Of a stretch of DNA of 54,955 nucleotides, positions 41,344-50,207 are shown one piece after another. The stretch's first letter is position 1. The number at the start of each line of letters is the position of its first letter. This DNA is from an uncultured Halieaceae bacterium (lineage in GTDB: Bacteria; Pseudomonadota; Gammaproteobacteria; Pseudomonadales; Halieaceae). The translations under genes and the position numbers were made by a program. Location: NCBI GenBank assembly GCA_913031575.1, contig CAJWEV010000009.1, forward strand, positions 1 through 54,955, given 5' to 3'. Below the pieces are notes generated by a model, which saw only the letters and a list, made by a program, of their open reading frames with translations, made no database searches and was not told the DNA's origin.

Positions 41344-42212
41344 GCATTCTGATTAATAAAGATACCCGGGTTATCTGTCAGGGTTTTACGGGCTCACAGG
41401 GTACATTCCACTCAGAGCAGGCAATTGCCTATGGCACTCAAATGGTGGGTGGTGTAACGCCGGGAAAAGGCGGACAAGAGCATCTCGGACTACCTGTCTT
41501 CGACACCGCAAGTGATGCGGTGACGCAGACAGGGGCCAATGCCTCAGTAATTTACGTACCGGCGCCGTTCTGCAAAGACTCTATCCTTGAGGCCGCTAAT
41601 GCGGGTGTCGAGTTAATTGTTTGCATTACAGAGGGTATTCCAACGCTGGATATGTTGGATGCCAAGGTGCGTTGTGACGAGCTAGGTGTACGACTGATTG
41701 GACCCAATTGTCCCGGTGTCATTACGCCACGGGAGTGCAAGATAGGCATTATGCCGGGTCATATTCACCTGCCGGGCCGAGTCGGCATCGTGTCGCGATC
41801 GGGTACGTTGACGTATGAGGCTGTGAAGCAAACCACCGATGCTGGCTTCGGGCAGTCAACCTGTGTTGGTATTGGCGGCGATCCGATTCCTGGCTCTAAC
41901 TTCATCGATATCCTGGCCCTCTTCCAGGAAGATGACGCGACTGAATCGATTGTCATGATTGGCGAGATCGGCGGTTCTGCTGAGGAAGAAGCCGCGGCCT
42001 TTATAAAAGAGAATGTGACCAAGCCGGTGGTATCGTACATCGCGGGTGTTACCGCGCCAAAAGGGAAGCGTATGGGACACGCAGGTGCGATTATCTCAGG
42101 TGGTAAGGGCACTGCAGATGAGAAGTTTGGCGCGCTCGAGGACGCCGGGGTGAGGACTGTTCGTTCGCTCGCTGATATCGGTACTGCAATGGCTAAGATC
42201 ACTGGTTGGTAA
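41340..42212 (+). CDS. sucD: Succinyl-CoA synthetase alpha subunit
   Basis: The 290-residue subunit binds CoA at its N-terminus ([19 protein letters not shown]). GPNCPGVI and [16 protein letters not shown] are family blocks. The phosphorylated His lies in [13 protein letters not shown]. It is translationally coupled to sucC and is the final gene of the TCA block, followed after 22 bases by a strong terminator. Confidence 0.97.
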   Translation: MSILINKDTRVICQGFTGSQGTFHSEQAIAYGTQMVGGVTPGKGGQEHLGLPVFDTASDAVTQTGANASVIYVPAPFCKDSILEAANAGVELIVCITEGIPTLDMLDAKVRCDELGVRLIGPNCPGVITPRECKIGIMPGHIHLPGRVGIVSRSGTLTYEAVKQTTDAGFGQSTCVGIGGDPIPGSNFIDILALFQEDDATESIVMIGEIGGSAEEEAAAFIKENVTKPVVSYIAGVTAPKGKRMGHAGAIISGGKGTADEKFGALEDAGVRTVRSLADIGTAMAKITGW

Positions 42213-42234
42213 GGTTCATTACTAACTGTTTTAG

Positions 42235-42258
42235 AAGCCCGCTGTTGCGGGCTTTTTT
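42235..42258 (+). terminator. Rho-independent terminator after sucD
   Basis: AAGCCCGC and GCGGGCTT form a perfect 8-bp stem around TGTT, running into a TTTTTT tract. It ends the sucCD transcript and separates it from the heat-shock promoter of htpG. Confidence 0.92.
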
Positions 42259-42290
42259 GTGCCCTCAAGAAGGAATTTTTATCTCCAGCG

Positions 42291-42319
42291 CTTGAAATCA
42301 TCTGGCTTTCACCCCATCT
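42291..42319 (+). promoter_or_regulatory. Heat-shock (sigma-32) promoter of htpG
   Basis: CTTGAAA (42291-42297) and CCCCATCT (42312-42319) are separated by 14 bases. This matches the RpoH consensus CTTGAAA-N13/14-CCCCATnT at every defined position. It lies 31 bases before the htpG start, leaving a short leader with GGGAG as ribosome site. Confidence 0.9.
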
Positions 42320-42350
42320 GGTGTTCATGAAGCAATGACGGGAGCTAAAA

Positions 42351-44252
42351 ATGTCTTCAAAGCAAACTATGGGATTCCAGACCGAAGCAAAGCGATTGCT
42401 TCAGTTGATGATTCACTCGCTTTATTCCAACCGCGAAATTTTCCTCCGAGAACTCATTTCGAACGCGTCAGATGCCATTGATAAAAGGCGGTTTGCAGCC
42501 ATTGAAGATAGCTCCGTTGATGTGGGCGGCGAGGGTTACGAAATTCGTGTTGATGTCGACGAAACAGCCAAGACTCTGTCTATTAGCGATAACGGTATTG
42601 GCATGTCGCGAGACGACATTATCGATAACCTCGGTACGATCGCGAAGTCAGGAACCGCTGCCTTTATGGAGCAGCTAAGTGGTGATCAGCAGAAAGACAG
42701 CCAACTGATCGGTCAATTTGGTGTTGGTTTTTATTCTTCCTTCATTGTTGCCGATCGGGTCGAGGTCATCTCCCGGAAAGCAGGTGAGGCCTCCGCTACT
42801 CGCTGGGAGTCAACGGGCGAGGACGAGTTCGACATTGAGGAAGCGGAGAGAGATGTACCGGGAACGACCGTCGTCCTTCATCTGGGCAATGAGTCGGAAG
42901 AGTTTGCGTCGCCTTGGCGCGTCAGAAGCGTTATTAAAAAATACTCCGACCACATCTCTGTACCCGTGTTGATGCTCGAGCAAGCAATGCCCAAGGGTGG
43001 GGATGATGAGCCAGAATCAGAGGCTCCGGAGCCTCAGTGGGAGCGAATTAACGAAGCCAAGGCCCTGTGGACGCGGAGTCGCTCCGATGTGAGTGATGAT
43101 GAATACAAGGAGTTCTATCGTCACATTTCCAGTGACTATCAGGATCCACTGAGCTGGAGCCATAATCGGGTTGAAGGAAAGCTCGATTACACCTCGCTTT
43201 TATACATTCCAAGTCAGGCGCCGTTTGATCTCTGGAACCGGGAGGGTGCGCGCGGTCTTAAGCTCTACATTCAGCGGACATTCATCATGGATGATGCCGA
43301 GCAGTTTTTGCCGCTCTACCTCCGTTTTGTGAAGGGTGTCCTGGATTCACAGGACTTACCACTCAATATTTCACGCGAAATTTTGCAGCAGAGTGCGCAG
43401 GTCGACTCATTGCGAAACGCGGTTACAAAGCGAGTCCTAGACATGTTGAGCAAGTTGGCTAAGTCGGATGAGGAAAAGTATCAGTCTTTCTGGAATGTCT
43501 TTGGCAATGTCCTGAAAGAGGGCCCGGGAGAAGATTTTGCGAACAGAGAAAAGATTGCAGAACTTATGCGATTTGCCTCAACGGAAACTGATGAGTCGGT
43601 ACAGAACGTCTCCTTGAAGCAATATGTTGAGCGCATGCAAGACGGTCAGGACGCTATTTATTATGTGGTCGCTGATAACCATGTAACAGCTAAAAATAGC
43701 CCGCATATCGAGGTATTCCGAAAGAAAGGTATTGAAGTACTGCTGCTATCCGACCGTATTGATGATTGGTTGATGGGGCACCTGAACGAGTTCGACGGAA
43801 AGGCGCTAAAGGACATTGCCAAGGGTGAACTAGACCTCGGCGAGAGCACTGAGGAGGAAAAAGCCGAGTTAGAGGCGGCTAAAACTGAGAACGAGGGACT
43901 GTTAGAGCGATTGAAAGGCGCGCTTGACGGTCGTGTCAGTGAGGTTCGTCCCACGCTCAGGCTGACCGACTCACCGGCCTGTCTGGTGGTGGGAGAGCAT
44001 GAGCTCGGCGCACAGATGCGACGGATTTTGGAGGCGGCAGGTCAGGAGTTGCCTGATAGCGAGCCGATTCTCGAGGTCAATACGGCCCATGGACTGGTCA
44101 AACGAATGGATGGAGAGCAAGATGAAGATCGCTTCGCCGATCTCGCGCTTATTTTGCTTGACCAGGCCACGTTAGCGCAGGGTTCTCAGTTAGATGACCC
44201 CGCGAGTTACGTGTCTCGCATGAACAAGCTGCTGGTTGAGATGAGCGTCTAG
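42351..44252 (+). CDS. htpG: Chaperone HtpG (bacterial Hsp90)
   Basis: The 633-residue chaperone has the GHKL ATPase domain: [30 protein letters not shown] and the lid/nucleotide loop [11 protein letters not shown]. The middle domain has [10 protein letters not shown] with the catalytic Arg region, and the C-terminal dimerisation domain is present. Length is typical. It is driven by a near-perfect sigma-32 promoter. The next gene starts one base after the stop, suggesting cotranscription with a phosphatase and a hydrolase. Confidence 0.97.
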   Translation: MSSKQTMGFQTEAKRLLQLMIHSLYSNREIFLRELISNASDAIDKRRFAAIEDSSVDVGGEGYEIRVDVDETAKTLSISDNGIGMSRDDIIDNLGTIAKSGTAAFMEQLSGDQQKDSQLIGQFGVGFYSSFIVADRVEVISRKAGEASATRWESTGEDEFDIEEAERDVPGTTVVLHLGNESEEFASPWRVRSVIKKYSDHISVPVLMLEQAMPKGGDDEPESEAPEPQWERINEAKALWTRSRSDVSDDEYKEFYRHISSDYQDPLSWSHNRVEGKLDYTSLLYIPSQAPFDLWNREGARGLKLYIQRTFIMDDAEQFLPLYLRFVKGVLDSQDLPLNISREILQQSAQVDSLRNAVTKRVLDMLSKLAKSDEEKYQSFWNVFGNVLKEGPGEDFANREKIAELMRFASTETDESVQNVSLKQYVERMQDGQDAIYYVVADNHVTAKNSPHIEVFRKKGIEVLLLSDRIDDWLMGHLNEFDGKALKDIAKGELDLGESTEEEKAELEAAKTENEGLLERLKGALDGRVSEVRPTLRLTDSPACLVVGEHELGAQMRRILEAAGQELPDSEPILEVNTAHGLVKRMDGEQDEDRFADLALILLDQATLAQGSQLDDPASYVSRMNKLLVEMSV

Positions 44253-44253
44253 C

Positions 44254-44727
44254 TTGCTCGTTACGCTATGGCGCCATGGTGAGGCGGCATTAAGCTCTCC
44301 AGATTCTCAGAGGCAGTTGACGGAGGCGGGAGCCCAACATATCGAGGCGACATTGGGTTTATATCGGTCGCTGTGTCAGCAGCTAGGGTTGAGTATGCCG
44401 ACCTTGTGTACTCATAGTCCCTACGCCAGAACGCAACAGACAGCCAGCCTGATTGTGAGCGAGTTGGGTCTGTCAGATATCGTATCGCAGGACCTGCTGG
44501 CACCAGGTAAAATCGATTACATATCAGGTCATTACCTCTCGGAGCAATCACGACACCAGCTGGTCGTTGGGCATCAGCCCTATCTTTCTCAATTAATTGA
44601 TGTATGGTGCGACACCTCACCGCATACCAGAGTTTCGCCCGGTGGTTTTGCCATCATCGAATTAACCGCGCCTTGTCGCGGTGGCGGCGAGCTACTTCAT
44701 CATGCACCCGAAGGATACCTGTCGTGA
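44254..44727 (+). CDS. SixA-like histidine phosphatase
   Basis: The 157-residue protein of the histidine phosphatase superfamily has the N-terminal catalytic motif LWRHGEA, the Arg-containing THSPYARTQQTASLI segment and VVGHQPYLSQLI with the second active-site His. These match SixA, which dephosphorylates phosphohistidine in the PTS-Ntr or phosphorelay proteins; the target here is unknown. Only a TTG start at 44254 fits, one base after the htpG stop. It overlaps the next gene's GTG start (GTGA). Confidence 0.8.
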   Translation: MLVTLWRHGEAALSSPDSQRQLTEAGAQHIEATLGLYRSLCQQLGLSMPTLCTHSPYARTQQTASLIVSELGLSDIVSQDLLAPGKIDYISGHYLSEQSRHQLVVGHQPYLSQLIDVWCDTSPHTRVSPGGFAIIELTAPCRGGGELLHHAPEGYLS

Positions 44728-45620
44728 ATAACCAGCCAACGGACGTCGTTTTTGAAACCGACGGACTCACCTACCGAGGATTGGCCTGGGGTGATACGAG
44801 TAAACCCTTGGTTTTTACTATCCACGGATGGTTGGACAACGCACTCAGTTTTGCCGTGCTGGCGCCCCTCCTGACCAACTACCGAGTGATATCTATCGAC
44901 CTGTCGGGTCATGGCCTAAGTAGCCACCGATCAGCGGATGCGAACTACCACATTTGGGATGACATTCCCCAGCTCATGGCAGTCATCGATCAGCTGGGTG
45001 TGAGTGGAGCGCATATTGTTGGTCACAGTCGCGGTGCGGCGGTGGCAGGAATGTTGGCGGTAGCCTTGGACGAACGTTGCCTCAGTCTTACCATGCTGGA
45101 TGGCATGATTTCACGCTCATTTGAGAACGATAACGGTGCTGAACTCTTTCGCATGTCTATAGCTGAACGAAAAAAGTACATGGCGCGACCACCCCGTATT
45201 TTTGAGTCGGTAGAGCAGTTTATTGATTCTCGCTCGCGATACGGTTTCACGCGTGAAAACGCCCAGGTGCTGGTGCCGAGAGCATTACGTCGTGTTGACG
45301 AGGGGTGGCTTCTGTTGAGTGACCCTAAGCTCTTTGGTAACAGTACAATAAAAATGTCAGAGGAGACATCAGACTCGCTCTATCGGGCTATGACCTTTCC
45401 CGTGGCCGCAATTACAGGAGATACTGGTTTCTTTACAAGTGAGGAAGCGCAGCAAAGAATTGTTGGTATCGCGAATTTTGCTCCTAACTTTTACCGGCTG
45501 ACCGTCTCAGGTCCTCATCATTTCCATATGGAGGGCGATGTTGCATTACTGGCAACCAGGTTGACTCGTTTCTTCGAGACAGGAGAGCTTGTTACCGATC
45601 TTTTAGAGCGAGCAAGTTAA
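44724..45620 (+). CDS. Alpha/beta hydrolase
   Basis: The 298-residue hydrolase shows FTIHGWLDNALSF, ISIDLSGHGLSS, nucleophile elbow VGHSRGAAV, an acid in AITGDTGFF and a C-terminal His in GPHHFHMEGD. No signal peptide is present, so it is cytoplasmic. GTG 44724 overlaps the upstream phosphatase stop; a longer reading from 44604 lies within that gene and is rejected. It is the last gene of the htpG group. Substrate unknown. Confidence 0.82.
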   Translation: MNNQPTDVVFETDGLTYRGLAWGDTSKPLVFTIHGWLDNALSFAVLAPLLTNYRVISIDLSGHGLSSHRSADANYHIWDDIPQLMAVIDQLGVSGAHIVGHSRGAAVAGMLAVALDERCLSLTMLDGMISRSFENDNGAELFRMSIAERKKYMARPPRIFESVEQFIDSRSRYGFTRENAQVLVPRALRRVDEGWLLLSDPKLFGNSTIKMSEETSDSLYRAMTFPVAAITGDTGFFTSEEAQQRIVGIANFAPNFYRLTVSGPHHFHMEGDVALLATRLTRFFETGELVTDLLERAS

Positions 45621-45782
45621 TTAGCAATAGGTATTCCTCTCGTGTTTTCGAATCCTCGTACTACATATTTTGTAGCGGCATAGCGATAGCAAAGAGAAGC
45701 CTCCTCATGCTGAGCAAAATGAAACGGATGTACTGCGCCTACACAATCACATTCGTGCCACAGGCGCCTCGCACGCTCCAAG

Positions 45783-45791
45783 TGATATCAT
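45783..45791 (+). promoter_or_regulatory. Possible extended -10 promoter for prmB
   Basis: TGATATCAT places TATCAT (45786-45791) after an upstream TG, an extended -10 form, 25 bases before the prmB ATG. No -35 box is visible. The 196-base gap 45621-45816 holds nothing else I can identify. Confidence 0.35.
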
Positions 45792-45816
45792 AGGGTCTCT
45801 TTTTGAGGCTGACCTG

Positions 45817-46725
45817 ATGGCGACATTTCGAGAGATTTTCATCGATGCAGAAACTGAGCTTTTGGGGGCTGATCTCTTCTTTGGACATGGGTATGAATCA
45901 GCACATGATGAGGCTGTGGCTCTGGTGTTAGCTGCGGCAGACTGTTCTCTTGTAGACACCAGCGCTTCTATCTTGGATACGCACTACCCTAAGACGGCGG
46001 CACCAAAACTTCGCTCCTTCCTAACCGCCCGATGCGAGGAACGAATACCCGTTGCCTACATCATCGGAGAAGCCTGGCTGGGGCATTTATGCTTCAAAAG
46101 CGACGCAAGGGCGTTGGTCCCAAGGTCACCTGTCGCTGAGCTCGTGCTGAACCAGTTCGAGCCCTGGTATCAGGGACCAGATCCGCAGGTCATCATTGAT
46201 GTTTGCTGTGGCGGAGGGAGTCTCGGCATGCTCACCAAGTCGCTGTTTCCCTCGGCGCAGGTGCTTTTGAGTGACGTTGACTCAGCTGCCTTGTCTCTGG
46301 CCTCTGAAAACAGTCAAGTTCACCCAGTTGATGGCATTGTGCGAGGTGATTTACTCTCGTGGTGTGGGTCTTCATGCGTCGACATCATCATTGCTAACCC
46401 GCCCTATGTTGACCGTGATGACATGCGGGGACTGCCGGCAGAGTACCGACATGAACCCAGACTGGCGCTAGCAGGGGGTGAAGACGGCCTCGATTTAGTG
46501 AGGGTCTTAATCAGAGATGCTGCTCGAATTCTTCATCCCACAGGTCTTTTAATCGTCGAAGTAGGCAACAGTTTTGAAGCACTCGATGATTTTTCGGAAC
46601 AGTTGCGCCCGACTTGGGTGGAATTGGAGCAGGGTGGTCACGGCGTTGCCATTTTTATGGGTCAGGATCTGGCACAATGTGTGACATCGGAATACACCGC
46701 TAAGTCAGTGGTGTCGGTAAAGTAA
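45817..46725 (+). CDS. prmB: Ribosomal protein uL3 N5-glutamine methyltransferase
   Basis: The 302-residue SAM-dependent methyltransferase has the catalytic motif NPPYVD (about residues 194-199) in IIIANPPYVD. RIPVAYIIGEAW and LVPRSPVAELV (RSP, as in PrmB rather than PrmC) point to the L3 enzyme. The SAM loop reads DVCCGGGSLG, slightly unlike the usual D-C-T-G-S-G form. PrmB methylates a glutamine in ribosomal protein L3. The next gene is aroC, as in E. coli, which supports the call. Confidence 0.9.
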   Translation: MATFREIFIDAETELLGADLFFGHGYESAHDEAVALVLAAADCSLVDTSASILDTHYPKTAAPKLRSFLTARCEERIPVAYIIGEAWLGHLCFKSDARALVPRSPVAELVLNQFEPWYQGPDPQVIIDVCCGGGSLGMLTKSLFPSAQVLLSDVDSAALSLASENSQVHPVDGIVRGDLLSWCGSSCVDIIIANPPYVDRDDMRGLPAEYRHEPRLALAGGEDGLDLVRVLIRDAARILHPTGLLIVEVGNSFEALDDFSEQLRPTWVELEQGGHGVAIFMGQDLAQCVTSEYTAKSVVSVK

Positions 46726-46740
46726 AATCAGGAAAGCCAC

Positions 46741-47826
46741 ATGTCGGGTAATACTTTTGGCCGTTTGTTTACAGTGACTACCTTTGGCGAAAGTCACGGG
46801 CTGGGCTTGGGCTGCGTCATAGATGGGTGTCCGCCGGGCCTTGAGTTGTGCGCAGCCGATTTACAGCCTGATTTAGATCGACGAAAGCCAGGCACCTCCC
46901 GGTTCACCACACAGCGCAAAGAGCCTGATGAAGTACAAATTCTATCAGGTGTCTTTGAGGGTCGAACCACCGGTACGCCCATTGGTCTCTTGATCATGAA
47001 TGCTGACCAAAAGTCGAAGGATTACAGCAAGATCAAAGATGTTTTTCGTCCAGCGCATGCGGATTACACCTACCAGCAAAAGTACGGCGCGCGTGATTAT
47101 CGCGGTGGAGGTCGATCCTCAGCACGGGAGACGGCAATGAGAGTCGCCGCGGGAGGTGTTGCCAAAAAGTGGTTAAAGGAACGATACCGCGTGTCGATTA
47201 GGGGCTGCCTCAGAGCGCTGGGCCCACTCGAGGTGTCTCAAACAGATTGGGATCTGGTTGAAACTAACCCGTTCTTCTGTGGCGACGCATCATTGATACC
47301 AGCGCTGGAAGATTACATGACGCAAATTCGGCGCGACGGCGACTCGATTGGCGCGAAGTTAGAAATTGTTGCAGAAGGCTTGCCGCCCGGATGGGGAGAG
47401 CCTATTTTTGATCGGCTAGATGCTGATATCGCCTCTGCGATGATGGGGATTAATGCGGTGAAGGGTGTTGAGATTGGCGCTGGCTTTGCGGTCGTCAATC
47501 AGCGAGGGAGCGAACACCGTGATGAGCTGACACCAGCAGGCTTTCTCAGTAATAACGCCGGTGGTGTATTGGGGGGAATCTCTAGCGGTCAGCCCATCAG
47601 TGTAAAGATAGCGCTTAAGCCGACTTCATCGATTCAGGTGCCAGGACAATCCATAGACATCGACGGTAATGCGGCGGATGTAATCACCACAGGACGACAC
47701 GATCCCTGTGTGGGTTTGCGGGCGGTTCCCATAGCTGAGGCAATGATGGCGCTGGTGCTAATGGATCATGCGTTGCGGCATCGGGGTCAAAATGCTGATG
47801 TAGTGTCACCTACGCCCGTTATCTAG
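46741..47826 (+). CDS. aroC: Chorismate synthase
   Basis: The 361-residue flavin-dependent lyase makes chorismate from EPSP, the last step of the shikimate pathway. The N-terminus [19 protein letters not shown], the FMN/substrate block [20 protein letters not shown] and the C-terminal [18 protein letters not shown] match AroC throughout. It lies 15 bases after prmB and is probably in one transcript with it. Confidence 0.97.
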   Translation: MSGNTFGRLFTVTTFGESHGLGLGCVIDGCPPGLELCAADLQPDLDRRKPGTSRFTTQRKEPDEVQILSGVFEGRTTGTPIGLLIMNADQKSKDYSKIKDVFRPAHADYTYQQKYGARDYRGGGRSSARETAMRVAAGGVAKKWLKERYRVSIRGCLRALGPLEVSQTDWDLVETNPFFCGDASLIPALEDYMTQIRRDGDSIGAKLEIVAEGLPPGWGEPIFDRLDADIASAMMGINAVKGVEIGAGFAVVNQRGSEHRDELTPAGFLSNNAGGVLGGISSGQPISVKIALKPTSSIQVPGQSIDIDGNAADVITTGRHDPCVGLRAVPIAEAMMALVLMDHALRHRGQNADVVSPTPVI

Positions 47827-47835
47827 TTTTGAGCG

Positions 47836-48048
47836 ATGCTTAGTCGGCGAAACATAAAAGCCCTGCGCACAGCGACTTTAGGCGTACTTGCGACATTGGC
47901 GCTCATGTGGGGTGCCGTTGATATCGTGGGTGTATCTGCTGACGTTCTATTGCATTACGTATGGCTCAGTATCCAAGGCGTTCTGCTCGTTATTGCGATA
48001 TCAGCGCCCTTTGCGGCGCTGCTGTATCGTTTACGTCGACGCCCTTAG
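47836..48048 (+). CDS. Small hypothetical membrane protein
   Basis: The 70-residue product has two predicted transmembrane segments (TLGVLATLALMWGAVDIV and VWLSIQGVLLVIAISAPFA) between basic ends (MLSRRNIK and YRLRRRP), as expected for an inner-membrane protein under the positive-inside rule. It begins nine bases after aroC and overlaps the convergent gcvR by four bases. I recognise no family. Hydrophobicity pattern and tight fit favour a real gene. Confidence 0.6.
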   Translation: MLSRRNIKALRTATLGVLATLALMWGAVDIVGVSADVLLHYVWLSIQGVLLVIAISAPFAALLYRLRRRP

Positions 48049-48566
48049 CTTTTTACTGACTCAATATCGATTTCGAGTGTCATTCGCTCTTCAATGCCAT
48101 CTAGCCGATCTCTGAGCTCGTCTAGATCGAAGCTAGCCGGCGCGCAGGTATCAAGATCAGCTACGAATAACGGCTCTCCAGACCAAGCACCACTCTCTAC
48201 GCGCGATGTAAAGTGCAAAATATTGACGTCGAGTTCCGCAAGCTCATGTGTGATTTCATACACGATCCCCGGTCGATTGGGGCCCGTGAGAGCAAGGTGT
48301 AAATTCGGTTTTATTTGGGGCTGCGAGACGGCTTCTGTGATGTGTATGGCCAGATCGGTATTGTCGTCTTCCTCGACCGCCCGGTTGATGGCCTGAAAGC
48401 CTTCACTAGAAACGTGAACTAAAATGGCGCCCGCGAATGCACCGCCGAGGCGTGTCAACTCACTCTGTTGCCAGTCGCCAGCATGACTTTTCACCAACTC
48501 TGCCAGAGTCTCCACTAAGCCCGTTCGGTCTGCGCCCGCAAATGTAATGACATATTGTTGCAGCAT
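48045..48566 (-). CDS. gcvR: ACT-domain regulator, GcvR family
   Basis: The 173-residue cytoplasmic protein has two ACT domains. The first begins YVITFAGADRTGLVETLAELV; the second begins LHLALTGPNRPGIVYEITHEL. This is the layout of GcvR, which restrains the activator GcvA of the glycine cleavage operon when glycine is low. No gcvA lies in the window, so the target is inferred. It is transcribed divergently from the exported methyltransferase-like gene. Confidence 0.82.
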   Translation of the reverse strand: MLQQYVITFAGADRTGLVETLAELVKSHAGDWQQSELTRLGGAFAGAILVHVSSEGFQAINRAVEEDDNTDLAIHITEAVSQPQIKPNLHLALTGPNRPGIVYEITHELAELDVNILHFTSRVESGAWSGEPLFVADLDTCAPASFDLDELRDRLDGIEERMTLEIDIESVKS

Positions 48567-48655
48567 GGATCCCCTTGACCGCGCGGAGCGGTTATCATTT
48601 CAGGTAACAGTGTGTAGATGCCCTCTATACGCAGAAATCGTTATAGGAGTTGACT

Positions 48656-49456
48656 GTGAAAAAAATAAGCTTGGTATTGCTCTCTCTGGTGTCTTCTTTG
48701 GCCTTTGCCGATGGCCACAAAAGTTTGGACTGGGACGCCGCCTTGAGCGGAGATCATCGATCTGAATCAAATCGTGCTCGTGACCAATACCGCCACCCGC
48801 GTGAAACACTTGAGTTTTTTGGTTTGTCGGCAGAGATGACCGTTTTGGAAGTCTCACCCGGCGGGGGGTGGTACACAGAGGTGCTTGCGCCGCTTCTGAA
48901 GGATCATGGCCAATTGGTGGCAGGACATGGAAGACCTAACGGCAGTGCTTATGGTCGTCGCTCACTCGGTGGTTATTTGCAGAAGTTGGGGCGGGCTCAC
49001 GATGTGTACTCAGCTGTTGATGTCAGGGTGATGCAGCCGCCCGCTATGCCGTTGGACGTAGAGGCAGGTTCGATCGACATGGCAGTTGTATTTCGTAACG
49101 TTCACTCTTGGCTGCGTGCCGGTTCGGCTGAAGCCTCGCTGGCAGATATTCACCGCGCGCTCAAGTCTGGAGGCACACTCGGCATTGTTCAGCACCGTGG
49201 AACTGACGGCATGACAGTTGAGCAGATGAAGCGCACCGCTTACGTAACTGAGTCAAAAGTCATCGAGATGGCGGAAGCCGCAGGTTTTGTGCTCGATGGG
49301 AAAAGCGAAATCAATGCGAACACTAAAGATACTAAGGACTATCCGGGTGGCGTTTGGACGCTGCCGCCCAGCTTTGGTGCCGGTGACGACAATCGTGCAA
49401 AGTACGCGGCGATCGGTGAGAGTGATCGCATGACGCTGCGCTTCAAAAAGCCCTGA
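48656..49456 (+). CDS. Exported methyltransferase-like protein
   Basis: The 266-residue product starts with a clear signal peptide (MKKISLVLLSLVSSLAFA, cleavage near residue 18), so it is secreted to the periplasm. The body looks like a class I SAM methyltransferase: MTVLEVSPGGGWYTEVLAPLL resembles motif I, and HRALKSGGTLGIVQH a later strand. SAM is not known to be abundant in the periplasm, so the activity is unclear. GTG 48656 is chosen because AGGAG lies six bases before it; TTG 48650 is too close. Similar exported proteins are annotated as predicted methyltransferases. Confidence 0.75.
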   Translation: MKKISLVLLSLVSSLAFADGHKSLDWDAALSGDHRSESNRARDQYRHPRETLEFFGLSAEMTVLEVSPGGGWYTEVLAPLLKDHGQLVAGHGRPNGSAYGRRSLGGYLQKLGRAHDVYSAVDVRVMQPPAMPLDVEAGSIDMAVVFRNVHSWLRAGSAEASLADIHRALKSGGTLGIVQHRGTDGMTVEQMKRTAYVTESKVIEMAEAAGFVLDGKSEINANTKDTKDYPGGVWTLPPSFGAGDDNRAKYAAIGESDRMTLRFKKP

Positions 49457-49477
49457 GAAAAGGAGTTAGCGCGTTCT

Positions 49478-49702
49478 GTGGAGTATCGGGTCGATGCAAC
49501 GGGGCTGAAGTGCCCAGAGCCGGTTATGATACTCCACGCGGCTATCCGTAAAGCTTCTTCGGGCGATGTTGTCTGTCTTACGGCCACAGATCCCTCTACT
49601 CAGCGTGATGTCGCCAAATTCTGCGATTTCTTGGGACACGAACTGCTCGAACATCGTCAGGATGGGACGTGTTTTCTCTATCGTGTAAAAAAGGCGGGGT
49701 AG
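49478..49702 (+). CDS. TusA-family sulfurtransferase-like protein
   Basis: The 74-residue protein has the N-terminal motif DATGLKCPEPVMIL, whose Cys is the sulfur-carrying residue of TusA/SirA proteins. LTATDPSTQRDVAKFCDFLGHEL completes the two-layer fold. TusA relays persulfide sulfur for tRNA thiolation and molybdenum cofactor synthesis; this may be TusA itself or a paralog. GTG start lies 12 bases after AGGAG. It is tightly followed by epmC. Confidence 0.85.
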   Translation: MEYRVDATGLKCPEPVMILHAAIRKASSGDVVCLTATDPSTQRDVAKFCDFLGHELLEHRQDGTCFLYRVKKAG

Positions 49703-49703
49703 T

Positions 49704-50207
49704 GTGAGCCAGCAGACCCTCGGTGAGGCCTTAGTAGCCGTTTTTAACCGTGTTTTTCAAGCGGCGGACGCCACGGTCTTGTGTGGCGGGGCGGCTGAGC
49801 CTTATTACCAACCTGGCACACCGTCAGTCATCTATTTTCGCGAAGATTTTGATCGCAGTGCTTTACATGAGGTCGCGCATTGGTGTGTCGCGGGTCCCGA
49901 GCGTAGGAGGTTACCTGACTATGGATACTGGTATGCACCTGATGGGCGCAATGCTGAGCAGCAGAGCGCGTTTTACGGTGTAGAGTTGAAACCCCAGGCG
50001 ATCGAGGCTCTGTTTTGTGAGGCCTTAGGTCTGGCCTTTGCAGTGAGTGTGGATAACCTGACAGTGGACGCCAATTGCCCCGAAATCGTTAATTTTGAGG
50101 TGGCGGTTCATCGACAAATAGGTCTATTTCGGCAGCAGGGGTTGCCAAATCGGGCGCGGCGATTCAAGGATGCCCTGAAACTACTCGCATTAGAGCGCTC
50201 GGGCTGA
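49704..50207 (+). CDS. epmC: Elongation factor P hydroxylase EpmC
   Basis: The 167-residue protein has HEVAHWCVAG (residues 55-64), the metal-binding motif of the EpmC/YfcM family, and ALFCEALGLAFAVSVDN with the third ligand Glu. YDYGYWYAPDGR-like sequence (LPDYGYWYAPDGRNAEQQ) is also family-typical. EpmC hydroxylates the lysylated Lys of EF-P. EpmA and EpmB, which add the lysine, are not in this window. GTG start follows AAGGCGGGG; the stop overlaps the pdxB start. Confidence 0.9.
   Translation: MSQQTLGEALVAVFNRVFQAADATVLCGGAAEPYYQPGTPSVIYFREDFDRSALHEVAHWCVAGPERRRLPDYGYWYAPDGRNAEQQSAFYGVELKPQAIEALFCEALGLAFAVSVDNLTVDANCPEIVNFEVAVHRQIGLFRQQGLPNRARRFKDALKLLALERSG

Noticed and set aside
44604-44723. 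Longer hydrolase start at 44604
   Set aside because: The extension lies inside the SixA-like gene; GTG 44724 overlaps that gene's stop in the usual way.
45709-45795. 28-codon frame in the gap before prmB
   Set aside because: It is very short, lacks a ribosome site and overlaps the likely prmB promoter.
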